A DNA stretch of 7,818 nucleotides from an uncultured Bacillota bacterium (GCA_959606705.1 CAUHLX010000130.1:1-7818), one strand, 5' to 3'. Counted from the stretch's first letter, positions 1 to 5,918 are shown. The notes: a model not told the origin generated them from the letters alone. A program made the numbers and translations.

Positions 1-117
1 TGCGGAGCGGAAAACGTATTTTTAGATGAAGGCTTCGATTCGGACACCGGAGAGCGGTACTACGAGTGTTCGGACACCGGGTTTTGCAGAAAGAGAAGGG
101 AAGGGAGTCAGCGATGA
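1..117 (+). CDS. phnJ: PhnJ, C-P lyase radical-SAM subunit (3' end only)
   Basis: The window opens inside this gene and shows only its last 38 codons, ending with TGA at 115-117. PhnJ is the radical SAM enzyme of the C-P lyase core complex. It cleaves the carbon-phosphorus bond of ribose-1-alkylphosphonate 5-phosphate to give the alkane and 5-phosphoribosyl 1,2-cyclic phosphate. The fragment starts with a cysteine followed by a GAENVFLDE stretch and contains a CSDTGFC motif (fragment residues 23-29) close to the C-terminus. From family knowledge, E. coli PhnJ uses clustered cysteines for its iron-sulfur cluster and Cys272, nine residues from the end, as the thiyl-radical residue. Here the last cysteine (residue 29 of 38) is also nine residues from the end, so it is the likely equivalent. 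The identification rests on this motif plus the phnK-phnM-phnL genes directly downstream. The stop overlaps the phnK start by four bases (ATGA). Confidence 0.88.
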   Translation, partial: CGAENVFLDEGFDSDTGERYYECSDTGFCRKRREGSQR

Positions 118-971
118 GGAGGGAGGACAGTCCGATGATTTTGGAGGAACCGGTTCTGCGAGTGGAGCACCTGACCGTGCGTTACGGAAAGACTTGTGAT
201 TATTGTTTGGGAGGTGGGGAACTGGTGAAAAACACCTGCCCTCACTGCAAATCGGTTTGGGCGGCCAACGATGTTTGCGTGGAGCTGTATCCGGGAGAAA
301 TTCTGGGGGTGGTAGGAGAGTCGGGCTCCGGAAAATCCACCCTGATGAAAAGCCTGTATTTCGACTTTCCGGTGACGGAGGGCGAAGGCTATTTGAAAAG
401 TTTTGAGGAAGGCCGGGAAGAAATCTTTTCACAAAGCATGCGGCAGAAAAAATACATCAAGAACCATCTCATGGGGATGGTCTATCAGAATCCGGTTATG
501 GGACTGCGTATGAACTATTCCAGCGCGGGGAACATTGCGGAAAAGCTGATCGCGGCCGGACAGCGGAATTTTTCGGTCATGAACGAAAGGGTGGATGAAC
601 TGCTGGACGCGGTGGAAATTATGAAGACGAGACGTAAGGAGCCACCCCGGAATTTCAGCGGCGGAATGCAGCAGCGAGTTCAGATTTCCAAGGCGCTGGC
701 CAACCATCCCCAAATCCTGCTGCTGGACGAGGTGACCACGGGGCTGGATCTGTCGGTGCAGGTCCGGGTTCTGGAACTGATCCGCAGGATTCGTCACGAT
801 TTCAACGTGTCCATCCTGCTGGTTTCTCACGATTTGGCGGTGATTCGCATGCTGGCGGATCGAACCATCGTCATGCTGGATGGCCGGATCATCGAACGGG
901 GACTGACGGATCAGATTTTAGAGGACCCGCAGCATCCGTACACTCAGAAGCTGGTGCACTCGCTCATTTAA
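114..971 (+). CDS. phnK: PhnK, ABC-type ATPase of the C-P lyase complex
   Basis: This is an ABC ATPase subunit that, by knowledge of the E. coli system, binds the PhnGHIJ core complex rather than a membrane permease and is needed for phosphonate breakdown in the cytoplasm. The 285-residue product has Walker A GESGSGKST (68-76), the signature FSGGMQQR (181-188), Walker B ILLLDE (201-206), a D-loop TTGLD and an H-loop histidine in LLVSHDLAV. The text after Walker B is DEVTTGLD rather than the usual DEPT. It is longer than E. coli PhnK (about 252 residues), mainly because of a CxxC-x10-CxxC insertion at residues 28-45. The start at 114 overlaps the phnJ stop (ATGA) and has GGGAG at 103-107. An ATG at 135 with GGGAGGA at 121-127 is a serious alternative and fits the E. 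coli N-terminus better. Peptide-importer ATPases such as OppD/DppD are similar, but the operon context decides for PhnK. Confidence 0.93.
   Translation: MRREDSPMILEEPVLRVEHLTVRYGKTCDYCLGGGELVKNTCPHCKSVWAANDVCVELYPGEILGVVGESGSGKSTLMKSLYFDFPVTEGEGYLKSFEEGREEIFSQSMRQKKYIKNHLMGMVYQNPVMGLRMNYSSAGNIAEKLIAAGQRNFSVMNERVDELLDAVEIMKTRRKEPPRNFSGGMQQRVQISKALANHPQILLLDEVTTGLDLSVQVRVLELIRRIRHDFNVSILLVSHDLAVIRMLADRTIVMLDGRIIERGLTDQILEDPQHPYTQKLVHSLI
195..248 (+). other. Zinc-ribbon-like four-cysteine insertion within PhnK
   Basis: Between the first beta strand (LRVEHLTVRYG) and the segment leading to Walker A, PhnK carries cysteines at residues 28, 31, 42 and 45. They form two CxxC knuckles (CDYC and CPHC) ten residues apart. 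This spacing is that of a small zinc ribbon or rubredoxin-like metal site. E. coli PhnK, as I know it, has no such insertion at this place. That metal is bound, and that the metal is zinc, is an inference from the spacing. Similar insertions may exist in other clostridial PhnK proteins. Confidence 0.7.
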
Positions 972-978
972 TAAGAAG

Positions 979-984
979 AAGGAG
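979..984 (+). promoter_or_regulatory. Ribosome binding site deciding the phnM start
   Basis: AAGGAG lies five bases before ATG 990 but only two bases before GTG 987. The usual spacing favours ATG 990, which removes one methionine from the longest reading frame. Confidence 0.65.
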
Positions 985-989
985 TTGTG

Positions 990-2180
990 ATGAGAAAGAT
1001 AATTAGAAATGGTCGGATCGTTACGGAAAAAGAAGTGCTGTCAAGCCATGCGCTGGTCGCGGCGAACGGACGCTTCGAGGCGATCGTACCCGACGATGAA
1101 ACGTTTCGTGACGACCTCCGCGACGGCACGGAGGTCATCGATGCGGAGGGAGACATTCTGATGCCGGGAATGATCGATCTTCACTCGGATATGATCGAAC
1201 AGCTGATTCAGCCTCGTTCCACCGCCTTGATGGACTTTGAAATGGCGCTTTCGGAGGCGGAGCGGCTGCTGACACTGTGCGGGATCACCACGATGTATCA
1301 CTCCGTTTCCATGTATCGGGACGGGGCTTGGGGAGTCATGGAGATCCGCAAGGCGGCGCAGGTGAAAAAACTGGCAGCGCTGAGTCATCGGCGGAAAGCC
1401 CGGGAAAAAGGTCTGCGTCACCGCTTTCACCTGCGTTATGAGATCGATAACACGGAGTGCTTCGGAGAAGTGGAACGGATGCTGGAGGAGGGGCTGGTCG
1501 ACCTGCTTTCCTTGACGGATCATTCTCCGGGGCAAGGGCAGTACCGCGATCTGGCCGTTTACCGAAAGCATCTGGAAAGCGAGGATCGTCAGCTGGACGA
1601 GGGGGAATTCGCGGATCGGCTGAATCGGGAACTGGATAAATCTCGAGTCACCTTCGAGCAGCTGGGCCAACTGGTGGAAACGGCGCGTGCCCATGGGGTG
1701 CCCACGGCCAGTCACGACGATGATTCGCTGGAAAAGCTAGGGGTGAACCAGAAGCTGGGAGTCACCATCAGCGAATTTCCCATTACGATGGAGGTGGCCT
1801 CGGAGGCGGTAAAGAGGGGGTTTTTTACGGAGCTGGGAGCGCCCAATATTCTTCTTGGCGGATCGCATTCCGGGAATCTGTCCGCCAGAGAAGCGGTGGA
1901 AGGGGGCGCAGCGACAATTCTATGCTCCGACTATTATCCCCAGGCACTTCTGCACAGCGTGTTTACCTTGGTGGAAAAATACGGACATGACCTGTGCGAC
2001 ACGGTGAAGCTGGTCACGCTTTCACCGGCCCGCGCCGTGGGAATCGACGAAGAATACGGATCGGTCCGGGAAGGGAAACGCTGTGATTTGATTCAGGTCC
2101 GCCTGGAAAACGGCTTGCCTCGGGTGCGGCGTGTGTGGAGCGGCGGAAAGGAGATCCTTTCCGCTTATGGGGAGGAATGA
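990..2180 (+). CDS. phnM: PhnM, alpha-D-ribose 1-methylphosphonate 5-triphosphate diphosphatase
   Basis: PhnM is a metal-dependent amidohydrolase-superfamily enzyme. It removes pyrophosphate from ribose 1-alkylphosphonate 5-triphosphate to give the 5-phosphate substrate of PhnJ. The 396-residue product (E. coli PhnM is about 378) has the PhnM-type metal motif GMIDLHSD (60-67), where the superfamily HxH is replaced by H-x-D. It also has SLTDHSPGQGQY (174-185), the SHDDDS block (241-246), GGSHSGNLSAREA (290-302) and CSDYYP (312-317). It ends with the typical amidohydrolase tail SPARAVG plus GKRCDLI. The first 55 residues form the small beta domain common to the superfamily. The gene follows phnK after 18 bases, and its stop lies two bases before the phnL start, so it belongs to the same transcript. 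Dihydroorotase-like annotations are the only realistic confusion, and the neighbours exclude them. Confidence 0.95.
   Translation: MRKIIRNGRIVTEKEVLSSHALVAANGRFEAIVPDDETFRDDLRDGTEVIDAEGDILMPGMIDLHSDMIEQLIQPRSTALMDFEMALSEAERLLTLCGITTMYHSVSMYRDGAWGVMEIRKAAQVKKLAALSHRRKAREKGLRHRFHLRYEIDNTECFGEVERMLEEGLVDLLSLTDHSPGQGQYRDLAVYRKHLESEDRQLDEGEFADRLNRELDKSRVTFEQLGQLVETARAHGVPTASHDDDSLEKLGVNQKLGVTISEFPITMEVASEAVKRGFFTELGAPNILLGGSHSGNLSAREAVEGGAATILCSDYYPQALLHSVFTLVEKYGHDLCDTVKLVTLSPARAVGIDEEYGSVREGKRCDLIQVRLENGLPRVRRVWSGGKEILSAYGEE
2171..2175 (+). promoter_or_regulatory. phnL ribosome binding site inside the end of phnM
   Basis: GGAGG lies within the last codons of phnM, seven bases before ATG 2183 but almost touching ATG 2177. 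It therefore argues for 2183 as the phnL start and for translational coupling to phnM. Confidence 0.65.
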
Positions 2181-2182
2181 GA

Positions 2183-2878
2183 ATGGAAGAAATATTGAAG
2201 ATTACGGGATTATCCAAACGATTTTATCTTTACGCGCAGAATCGAGAGATCCGAAGCTGTGAAAACATCAGTTTTACATTGAATCGTGGGGATTTTATCG
2301 GGATCGTAGGACTTTCGGGTGCGGGAAAGTCCACGGTGCTTCGCTGCATTTATCGAACGTATCTGGCGACTACCGGTTCGGTGGTTTATGATTCGCTGCT
2401 CATGGGGACGCTGGATTTGACCAAAGCGTCGGAACAGCAGATCATCGCTCTGAGGAAGGCGGAGATCGGTTACGTATCGCAGTTTTTATCCACACTGCCC
2501 AGGACCACGGCGCGTCAGCATGTGGAAGCGGGAGCTCTGGATGCGGGATTTTCCTATGAGGAAGCTTCCCGCAAGGCTGCGGAAATGCTGGAATACTTCC
2601 GTTTGCCCGAGGAACTCTGGGATATTTACCCCAACACTTTTTCCGGAGGAGAAAAGCTGCGGCTGAATTTGGCGCACGCTATGGTCAAGGCACCGCGCCT
2701 GCTGCTGCTGGACGAGCCTACCGCCTCTCTGGACAACGACACCAAGCTTCTGGTAAAGGAGCTGCTGGTGCAGATGAAAGAGGAGGGTACCTCCATGGTG
2801 GGAATTTTTCATGATCTTGAATTTATGGAAGGTCTGTGCGATCAGGTGTATAATATCTCTAAGGGAAGTTTCGTATAA
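2183..2878 (+). CDS. phnL: PhnL, second ABC-type ATPase of the C-P lyase system
   Basis: PhnL is an ABC ATPase without a permease. In E. coli it is required, with PhnG, PhnH and PhnI, for making the ribose-1-phosphonate triphosphate, and it can dock on PhnK. The 231-residue product (E. coli about 226) contains Walker A GLSGAGKST (43-51), a Q-loop in IGYVSQFL (95-102), the signature FSGGEKLRLNLAHA (153-166), Walker B LLLLDEPTASLD (173-184) and an H-loop histidine at 210 in GIFHDLEF. The IGYVSQFL and SGGEKLRLNLA segments fit the PhnL family better than generic LolD-type ATPases. In-frame ATGs at 2135 and 2177 would lengthen the protein, but the ribosome binding site spacing favours 2183. The gene begins two bases after the phnM stop. 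Confidence 0.93.
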   Translation: MEEILKITGLSKRFYLYAQNREIRSCENISFTLNRGDFIGIVGLSGAGKSTVLRCIYRTYLATTGSVVYDSLLMGTLDLTKASEQQIIALRKAEIGYVSQFLSTLPRTTARQHVEAGALDAGFSYEEASRKAAEMLEYFRLPEELWDIYPNTFSGGEKLRLNLAHAMVKAPRLLLLDEPTASLDNDTKLLVKELLVQMKEEGTSMVGIFHDLEFMEGLCDQVYNISKGSFV

Positions 2879-2934
2879 TGCCGAGGGCGGTGGGGAAGGG
2901 TTCCGCCGCGCATGGTGAGAGGAAGGGGTTTCGG

Positions 2935-3768
2935 ATGGAAGAACGATATCTTGCGGACCTGCACGTACACAGCACCAGGTCCGACGGAAGTGATACGCCG
3001 GAGGAGGTGCTTTCGAAGGCCAAACAAAGGGGACTGACCCATATGGTGTTTACGGATCACGACACGACGGAAGGGGCCCGTGAACTGGCTCTTCGCGCAG
3101 AGCGGGACTACGGAATCCGCAGCGTACCGGGGATCGAAATTTCAGCGTTTGATTTCCGAACCGGCAGGAAGGCCCACATTCTGGGGTATGCGTATCAAAG
3201 CACGGAACGGATCGAGGCGGTCTGCCGCCCGGTTTTGGAACGGCGAATCGAGAATTGCCTCAAACAGATCGGGCTTCTGCGTGAGCTGGGTTATGAAATC
3301 ACGGAGGAACAGGTCCGGGAAATCGCGGGCCCCCGGATTTATAAGCAGCACATTCTGGATGCGCTGGTCCGGACCGGACAGGCAGATTCGATCTTTGGCA
3401 GAGTTTATCAGGAGGTGTTTAAAAACGGCGGACCTTGTGATTTTGACATCGAATACGCCGACGCGGAGGCTGCGGTGCGGGCGATTCGTGAGGACGGAGG
3501 GTTCGCGGTGCTGGCTCATCCGGGCCAGCAGAAAAATCTGGAGCTGGCGGATCGTCTGGCCGCGGCGGGACTTTCCGGGATCGAGTACGATCACCCCTCC
3601 AATCGAGCCGAGGATCGGCGGGAGGTGCTGGAAGCCTGTCAGCGGCTGGGTCTCTTTCCTACGGGAGGCAGCGACTACCATGGACGTTATGAGAAGAACA
3701 GCCGGCCTTTGGGCGCCCATTCCGCGCCGGAGAACGCGCTGATTCTTTTCGAGGAGGGAATCTCATGA
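2935..3768 (+). CDS. PHP-domain phosphoesterase, likely 5-phosphoribosyl cyclic phosphate hydrolase (PhnPP type)
   Basis: This 277-residue protein is a member of the PHP (polymerase and histidinol phosphatase) metal-dependent phosphoesterases. Visible metal-ligand motifs are ADLHVHSTRSDG (7-18; H10, H12, D17), TDHDTTEG (40-47; H42), PGIEIS (65-70; E68), H81 in KAHILGY, LAHPGQ (193-198; H195) and GGSDYHG (244-250; D247, H249). This is a complete PHP set. By context it most likely acts on 5-phosphoribosyl 1,2-cyclic phosphate, the PhnJ product. A PHP enzyme from Eggerthella lenta (PhnPP) is known to hydrolyse both phosphoester bonds, giving ribose 5-phosphate and phosphate. Start choice: ATG 2935 has GGAAGGGG six bases upstream and puts the PHP motif at the N-terminus as usual. 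ATG 2878, overlapping the phnL stop (TAATG), would add 19 basic, low-complexity residues. The alternative is a generic nucleotide 3',5'-bisphosphate or RNA phosphatase of the YciV (RNase AM) type. Confidence 0.85.
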   Translation: MEERYLADLHVHSTRSDGSDTPEEVLSKAKQRGLTHMVFTDHDTTEGARELALRAERDYGIRSVPGIEISAFDFRTGRKAHILGYAYQSTERIEAVCRPVLERRIENCLKQIGLLRELGYEITEEQVREIAGPRIYKQHILDALVRTGQADSIFGRVYQEVFKNGGPCDFDIEYADAEAAVRAIREDGGFAVLAHPGQQKNLELADRLAAAGLSGIEYDHPSNRAEDRREVLEACQRLGLFPTGGSDYHGRYEKNSRPLGAHSAPENALILFEEGIS

Positions 3769-4559
3769 CGGAGAGCACGAGAATCGATCACGGCAAAAAA
3801 TTCGACTTCGGAAAAACCTCCGAAGATTACGCAAGGTACCGAGATATCTATCCGGCGGAATTTTACCGGAAGATTATAGAGCTGGGACTTTGCGTGGAGG
3901 GACAGCGGGTTTTGGATCTGGGAACCGGAACGGGGGTCCTGCCCCGCAATTTATATGGGTACGGCGCGGATTTTACCGGTACGGATCTTTCGGAAAATCA
4001 GATAAAAGAAGCAAAGCGCCTGGCGGCACAGCGGCATATGAACATCGATTTTCGATGCATGGCCGCCGAACGGAGCGAGTTTCCGGATCACTCCTTTGAT
4101 GTGATCACCGCTTGCCAATGCTTCACCTACTTCAATCATCGGGAGCTGGCCCCGCTGCTCGGACGGTTGCTGAAGGACGGCGGCCGGTTTGCCGTTTTGT
4201 ACATGGCCTGGCTGCCTTTTGAAGATTTCATCGCCGGCAAAAGCGAGGAATTGGTATTGAAATACAATCCCCGGTGGACCGGCTGCGGAGAAGAACGGCA
4301 TCCGATCGTGATACCGGAGAGCTATGACCGCTTTTTTGAGAAAGAAAGCCAAGAGGTTTTCGACTTGTCCGTTTCCTTTACCAGAGAAAGCTGGAACGGC
4401 AGAATGAAATCCTGTCGCGGGATCGGGGCGTCTCTTACGGAAGCGGAGGTGAGCCGCTTTGACCGGGAGCATATGGAGCTGCTGAAATCCATCGCCCCCG
4501 AACACTTTGAAATCCGGCATTATGCGGCGGTTACCGTCTTGCGCGGGAGGGAGAATTGA
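3765..4559 (+). CDS. Class I SAM-dependent methyltransferase, C-P lyase operon-linked
   Basis: The 264-residue product has a Rossmann-type methyltransferase core: motif I VLDLGTGTGVLP (49-60), an acidic motif II end in FTGTDLS (70-76), FDVITACQCFTYF (111-123) as motif IV, and the strand after LLKDGGRFAVLYM (135-147). The C-terminal part has an ESWNGRMKSCRGIGASL stretch (208-224) and ends in HYAAVTVL (252-259), a tail typical of COG2226-type methyltransferases of unknown substrate. No membrane segment or signal peptide is visible, so it is cytosolic. Its ATG overlaps the stop of the PHP gene (ATGA, 3765-3768), which strongly suggests co-expression with the phosphonate genes. The substrate is unknown. 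No known step of the C-P lyase pathway needs a SAM-dependent methyl transfer of this kind. The class assignment is firm, but any specific role would be guesswork. Confidence 0.88.
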   Translation: MTESTRIDHGKKFDFGKTSEDYARYRDIYPAEFYRKIIELGLCVEGQRVLDLGTGTGVLPRNLYGYGADFTGTDLSENQIKEAKRLAAQRHMNIDFRCMAAERSEFPDHSFDVITACQCFTYFNHRELAPLLGRLLKDGGRFAVLYMAWLPFEDFIAGKSEELVLKYNPRWTGCGEERHPIVIPESYDRFFEKESQEVFDLSVSFTRESWNGRMKSCRGIGASLTEAEVSRFDREHMELLKSIAPEHFEIRHYAAVTVLRGREN

Positions 4560-4740
4560 CTGGAAATATAACGTAAAAGCGGTAATTAGGCAATCCGTAG
4601 AAGGAACGGCCCCGCATGGATAGCATTTTAGGGCAAACGGGAGAATTTCAAAGGTTTTCTCGTATGTCCTTTTTTCTTGTTCTAAAATTTACCTTGGAAA
4701 TTACGGCGTATGGAGCACTTCACTGGAAAATTTTAAGGGG

Positions 4741-4769
4741 TTCTGTTTCGGTGCGGGGCCCCCTATAAT
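4741..4769 (+). promoter_or_regulatory. Candidate promoter for the CAP-domain gene
   Basis: A perfect -10 hexamer TATAAT lies at 4764-4769. Seventeen bases upstream, TTCTGT (4741-4746) is a poor -35 match (two of six). The spacer contains the palindrome GGGGCCCC (4755-4762). CGGTG at 4749-4753 and CACCG at 4776-4780 form an inverted repeat around the -10 that could be an operator. Transcription would start near 4776, leaving a leader of about 130 bases. Confidence 0.5.
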
Positions 4770-4778
4770 CAAAAACAC

Positions 4779-4836
4779 CGGCGAACGAATCCCGTTTGCC
4801 GAACAAAAGTGGAAATGGGAAGAGACCAAGCTCTCT
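4779..4836 (+). other. Two hairpins in the CAP gene leader
   Basis: CGGCGAAC (4779-4786) pairs with GTTTGCCG (4794-4801), giving eight pairs with one G-U and a seven-base loop. AGAGA (4821-4825) pairs with TCTCT (4832-4836) around a six-base loop. Neither is followed by a T-run, so they are not terminators. They could be a structured 5' leader, but I cannot assign them to a known RNA family. Confidence 0.4.
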
Positions 4837-4890
4837 AAATCACGACGAAAGGAATGAAGAGAAGAAAAGCGGAAAACGCAGAAAGAAAAA

Positions 4891-4896
4891 AGGAGG
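4891..4896 (+). promoter_or_regulatory. Ribosome binding site deciding the CAP gene start
   Basis: A perfect AGGAGG lies eight bases before ATG 4905, only two bases before ATG 4899 and downstream of ATG 4854. It therefore selects 4905, which also gives a normal signal peptide instead of a lysine- and glutamate-rich extension. Confidence 0.8.
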
Positions 4897-4904
4897 AAAT
4901 GAAA

Positions 4905-5867
4905 ATGATGATGAAACGAATGGTCAAGTATTTGATCCCTATGAGTATGATGCTGATGGTGGCGGCGGTGCCGTCCGACAGCTTTGCGGCGGAACCGGGG
5001 CAGAATGAAGCCCTCATGAAAACCGGAGCGAATACATATCAGGCGCAGGCCTTCGTTCGGCAGCAGACCGGGCGGAAACAGGTGACAGCGCAGGAACTGA
5101 AAGAAATGATGGAAAAGGCCAAGGAGGTCTGCGATTTGGCGAAGAGCGGGGAATTGAATCCTCTGGAGCTGTTCCAGCACCTCTTTGACGGAGACTGCGG
5201 CACGCATCCCGACACACCGGAGCAGCCGAATGTGCCGGATATGCCGGACGTACCCGACGTGGAAGAGCCGGAGCAGCCGAACGTGCCGGACGTACCCGAC
5301 GTGGAAGAGCCGGAGCAGCCGAATGTGCCGGACGTACCCGACGTGGAAGAGCCGGAGCAGCCGAATGTGCCGGACGTACCTGACGTGGAAGAGCCGGAGC
5401 AGCCGAATGTGCCCGATGTTCCCAATCGGCCCAACGTACCCGACCAGGATCAGGGTGGAAACGATCAGAACCAGGGAAGCATCGGTGCTTATGAAAGCCA
5501 GGTAGTTGCACTGGTAAATCAGGAACGTGCGGCGCAGGGACTGTCCGCGTTGAAGATCAACACGAAGCTGAGCCAGGTAGCGGAGCTGAAAGCGGAGGAC
5601 CTGCGGGATCTGGGGTACTTCTCCCACACGTCTCCCACCTATGGCTCGCCCTTTGATATGATGAAGCAGTTTGGCATCAGCTACACCAGCGCCGGTGAGA
5701 ACATTGCCAAAGGGCAGAAAACTCCCGACAGCGTCATGAACGGCTGGATGAATTCCCAGGGCCATCGGGAAAACATTTTGAACGCCAACTACACCGAAAT
5801 CGGTGTGGGCTATGTGACTGACCGCAATGGCGGGACCTACTGGGTGCAGATGTTTATTCGTCCGTAA
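4905..5867 (+). CDS. Secreted CAP/SCP-domain (YkwD-type) protein with a proline-acidic repeat stalk
   Basis: The 320-residue product begins with a Sec signal peptide: a basic start (MMMKRMVK), a methionine-rich hydrophobic core to about residue 22, and a probable cleavage after SFA (residue 28). Residues 30-100 form a mature N-terminal part with two cysteines (76, 98) and a helical, charged segment. Residues 106-180 are a tandem-repeat stalk of the pattern EQPNVPDVPDVEEP, followed by a Q/N/G linker. Residues 196-320 are the bacterial CAP domain, with VALVNQERAAQGL, the putative cavity histidine in FSHTSP (H241), AGENIA (E265) and GHRENIL (H287, E289). Bacterial CAP proteins are extracellular and their biochemical role is mostly unknown, so wall or adhesion roles are inference. 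No LPXTG sortase signal, SLH repeat or transmembrane anchor follows the CAP domain, so it is probably released or wall-associated. It has its own candidate promoter and a terminator, suggesting a single-gene unit. Confidence 0.9.
   Translation: MMMKRMVKYLIPMSMMLMVAAVPSDSFAAEPGQNEALMKTGANTYQAQAFVRQQTGRKQVTAQELKEMMEKAKEVCDLAKSGELNPLELFQHLFDGDCGTHPDTPEQPNVPDMPDVPDVEEPEQPNVPDVPDVEEPEQPNVPDVPDVEEPEQPNVPDVPDVEEPEQPNVPDVPNRPNVPDQDQGGNDQNQGSIGAYESQVVALVNQERAAQGLSALKINTKLSQVAELKAEDLRDLGYFSHTSPTYGSPFDMMKQFGISYTSAGENIAKGQKTPDSVMNGWMNSQGHRENILNANYTEIGVGYVTDRNGGTYWVQMFIRP
5220..5444 (+). repeat. In-frame 42-bp tandem repeats encoding the CAP protein stalk
   Basis: Three consecutive 42-bp units (5271-5312, 5313-5354, 5355-5396) each encode the same 14 residues, EQPNVPDVPDVEEP, and differ only at silent third positions (AAC/AAT in the Asn codon, CCC/CCT in a Pro codon). 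A first unit (5220-5270) has nine extra bases encoding an additional PDM step. A degenerate last unit (5397-5444) reads EQPNVPDVPNRPNVPD. The 42-bp period is divisible by three, so copy-number change keeps the frame. The near identity points to recent duplication. Confidence 0.95.
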
Positions 5868-5918
5868 GCTCATTTTTCAACCGATTTCATACCGATTCAC
5901 AACTCCATATTGTAGAAT

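Larger units (their letters stand above)
4560..4904 (+). other. Gene-free spacer between the phn operon and the CAP gene
   Basis: This 345-base stretch has no convincing reading frame. Its first part (4560-4740) is more AT-rich than the flanking genes. It has only weak hairpins: GAGAA 4641-4645 with TTCTC 4657-4661, and AAAGG 4650-4654 with CCTTT 4668-4672, followed by a short T-run to 4675. The second of these could be a weak terminator for the phn operon, but I would not rely on it. From 4741 on it holds a candidate promoter, two leader hairpins and a purine-rich run (about 4844-4904) containing the AGGAGG of the CAP gene. I do not recognise a known riboswitch class here. Confidence 0.7.

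Noticed and set aside
1041..1715. 224-residue minus-strand open frame opposite phnM
   Set aside because: It lies wholly inside phnM, whose metal motifs are intact, and shows no recognisable protein family.
3080..3742. 220-residue plus-strand frame inside the PHP gene
   Set aside because: It is rich in Arg, Trp and Ser as expected of a frame-shifted GC-rich gene, and the overlapping frame has a complete PHP metal-ligand set.
4641..4675. Possible rho-independent terminator of the phn operon
   Set aside because: The candidate stems are only five pairs. The first is eight bases from the T-run and the second has a 13-base loop, so I note it only within the spacer entry.
4776..4860. Known riboswitch (c-di-GMP-I or ydaO/c-di-AMP type) before the CAP gene
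   Set aside because: The expected conserved blocks of these classes, as I remember them, are not present. Only two simple hairpins are visible.
5220..5444. CRISPR-like array
   Set aside because: The repeats are directly adjacent without unique spacers and are in frame within a secreted protein gene.
4701..5873. 390-residue minus-strand open frame opposite the CAP gene
   Set aside because: Its content is the reverse-strand reading of the 42-bp repeats (LLRLFHVGYVRH-like monotony) and histidine/arginine-rich text. It has no ribosome binding site or family resemblance, while the plus strand has a signal peptide and CAP domain.
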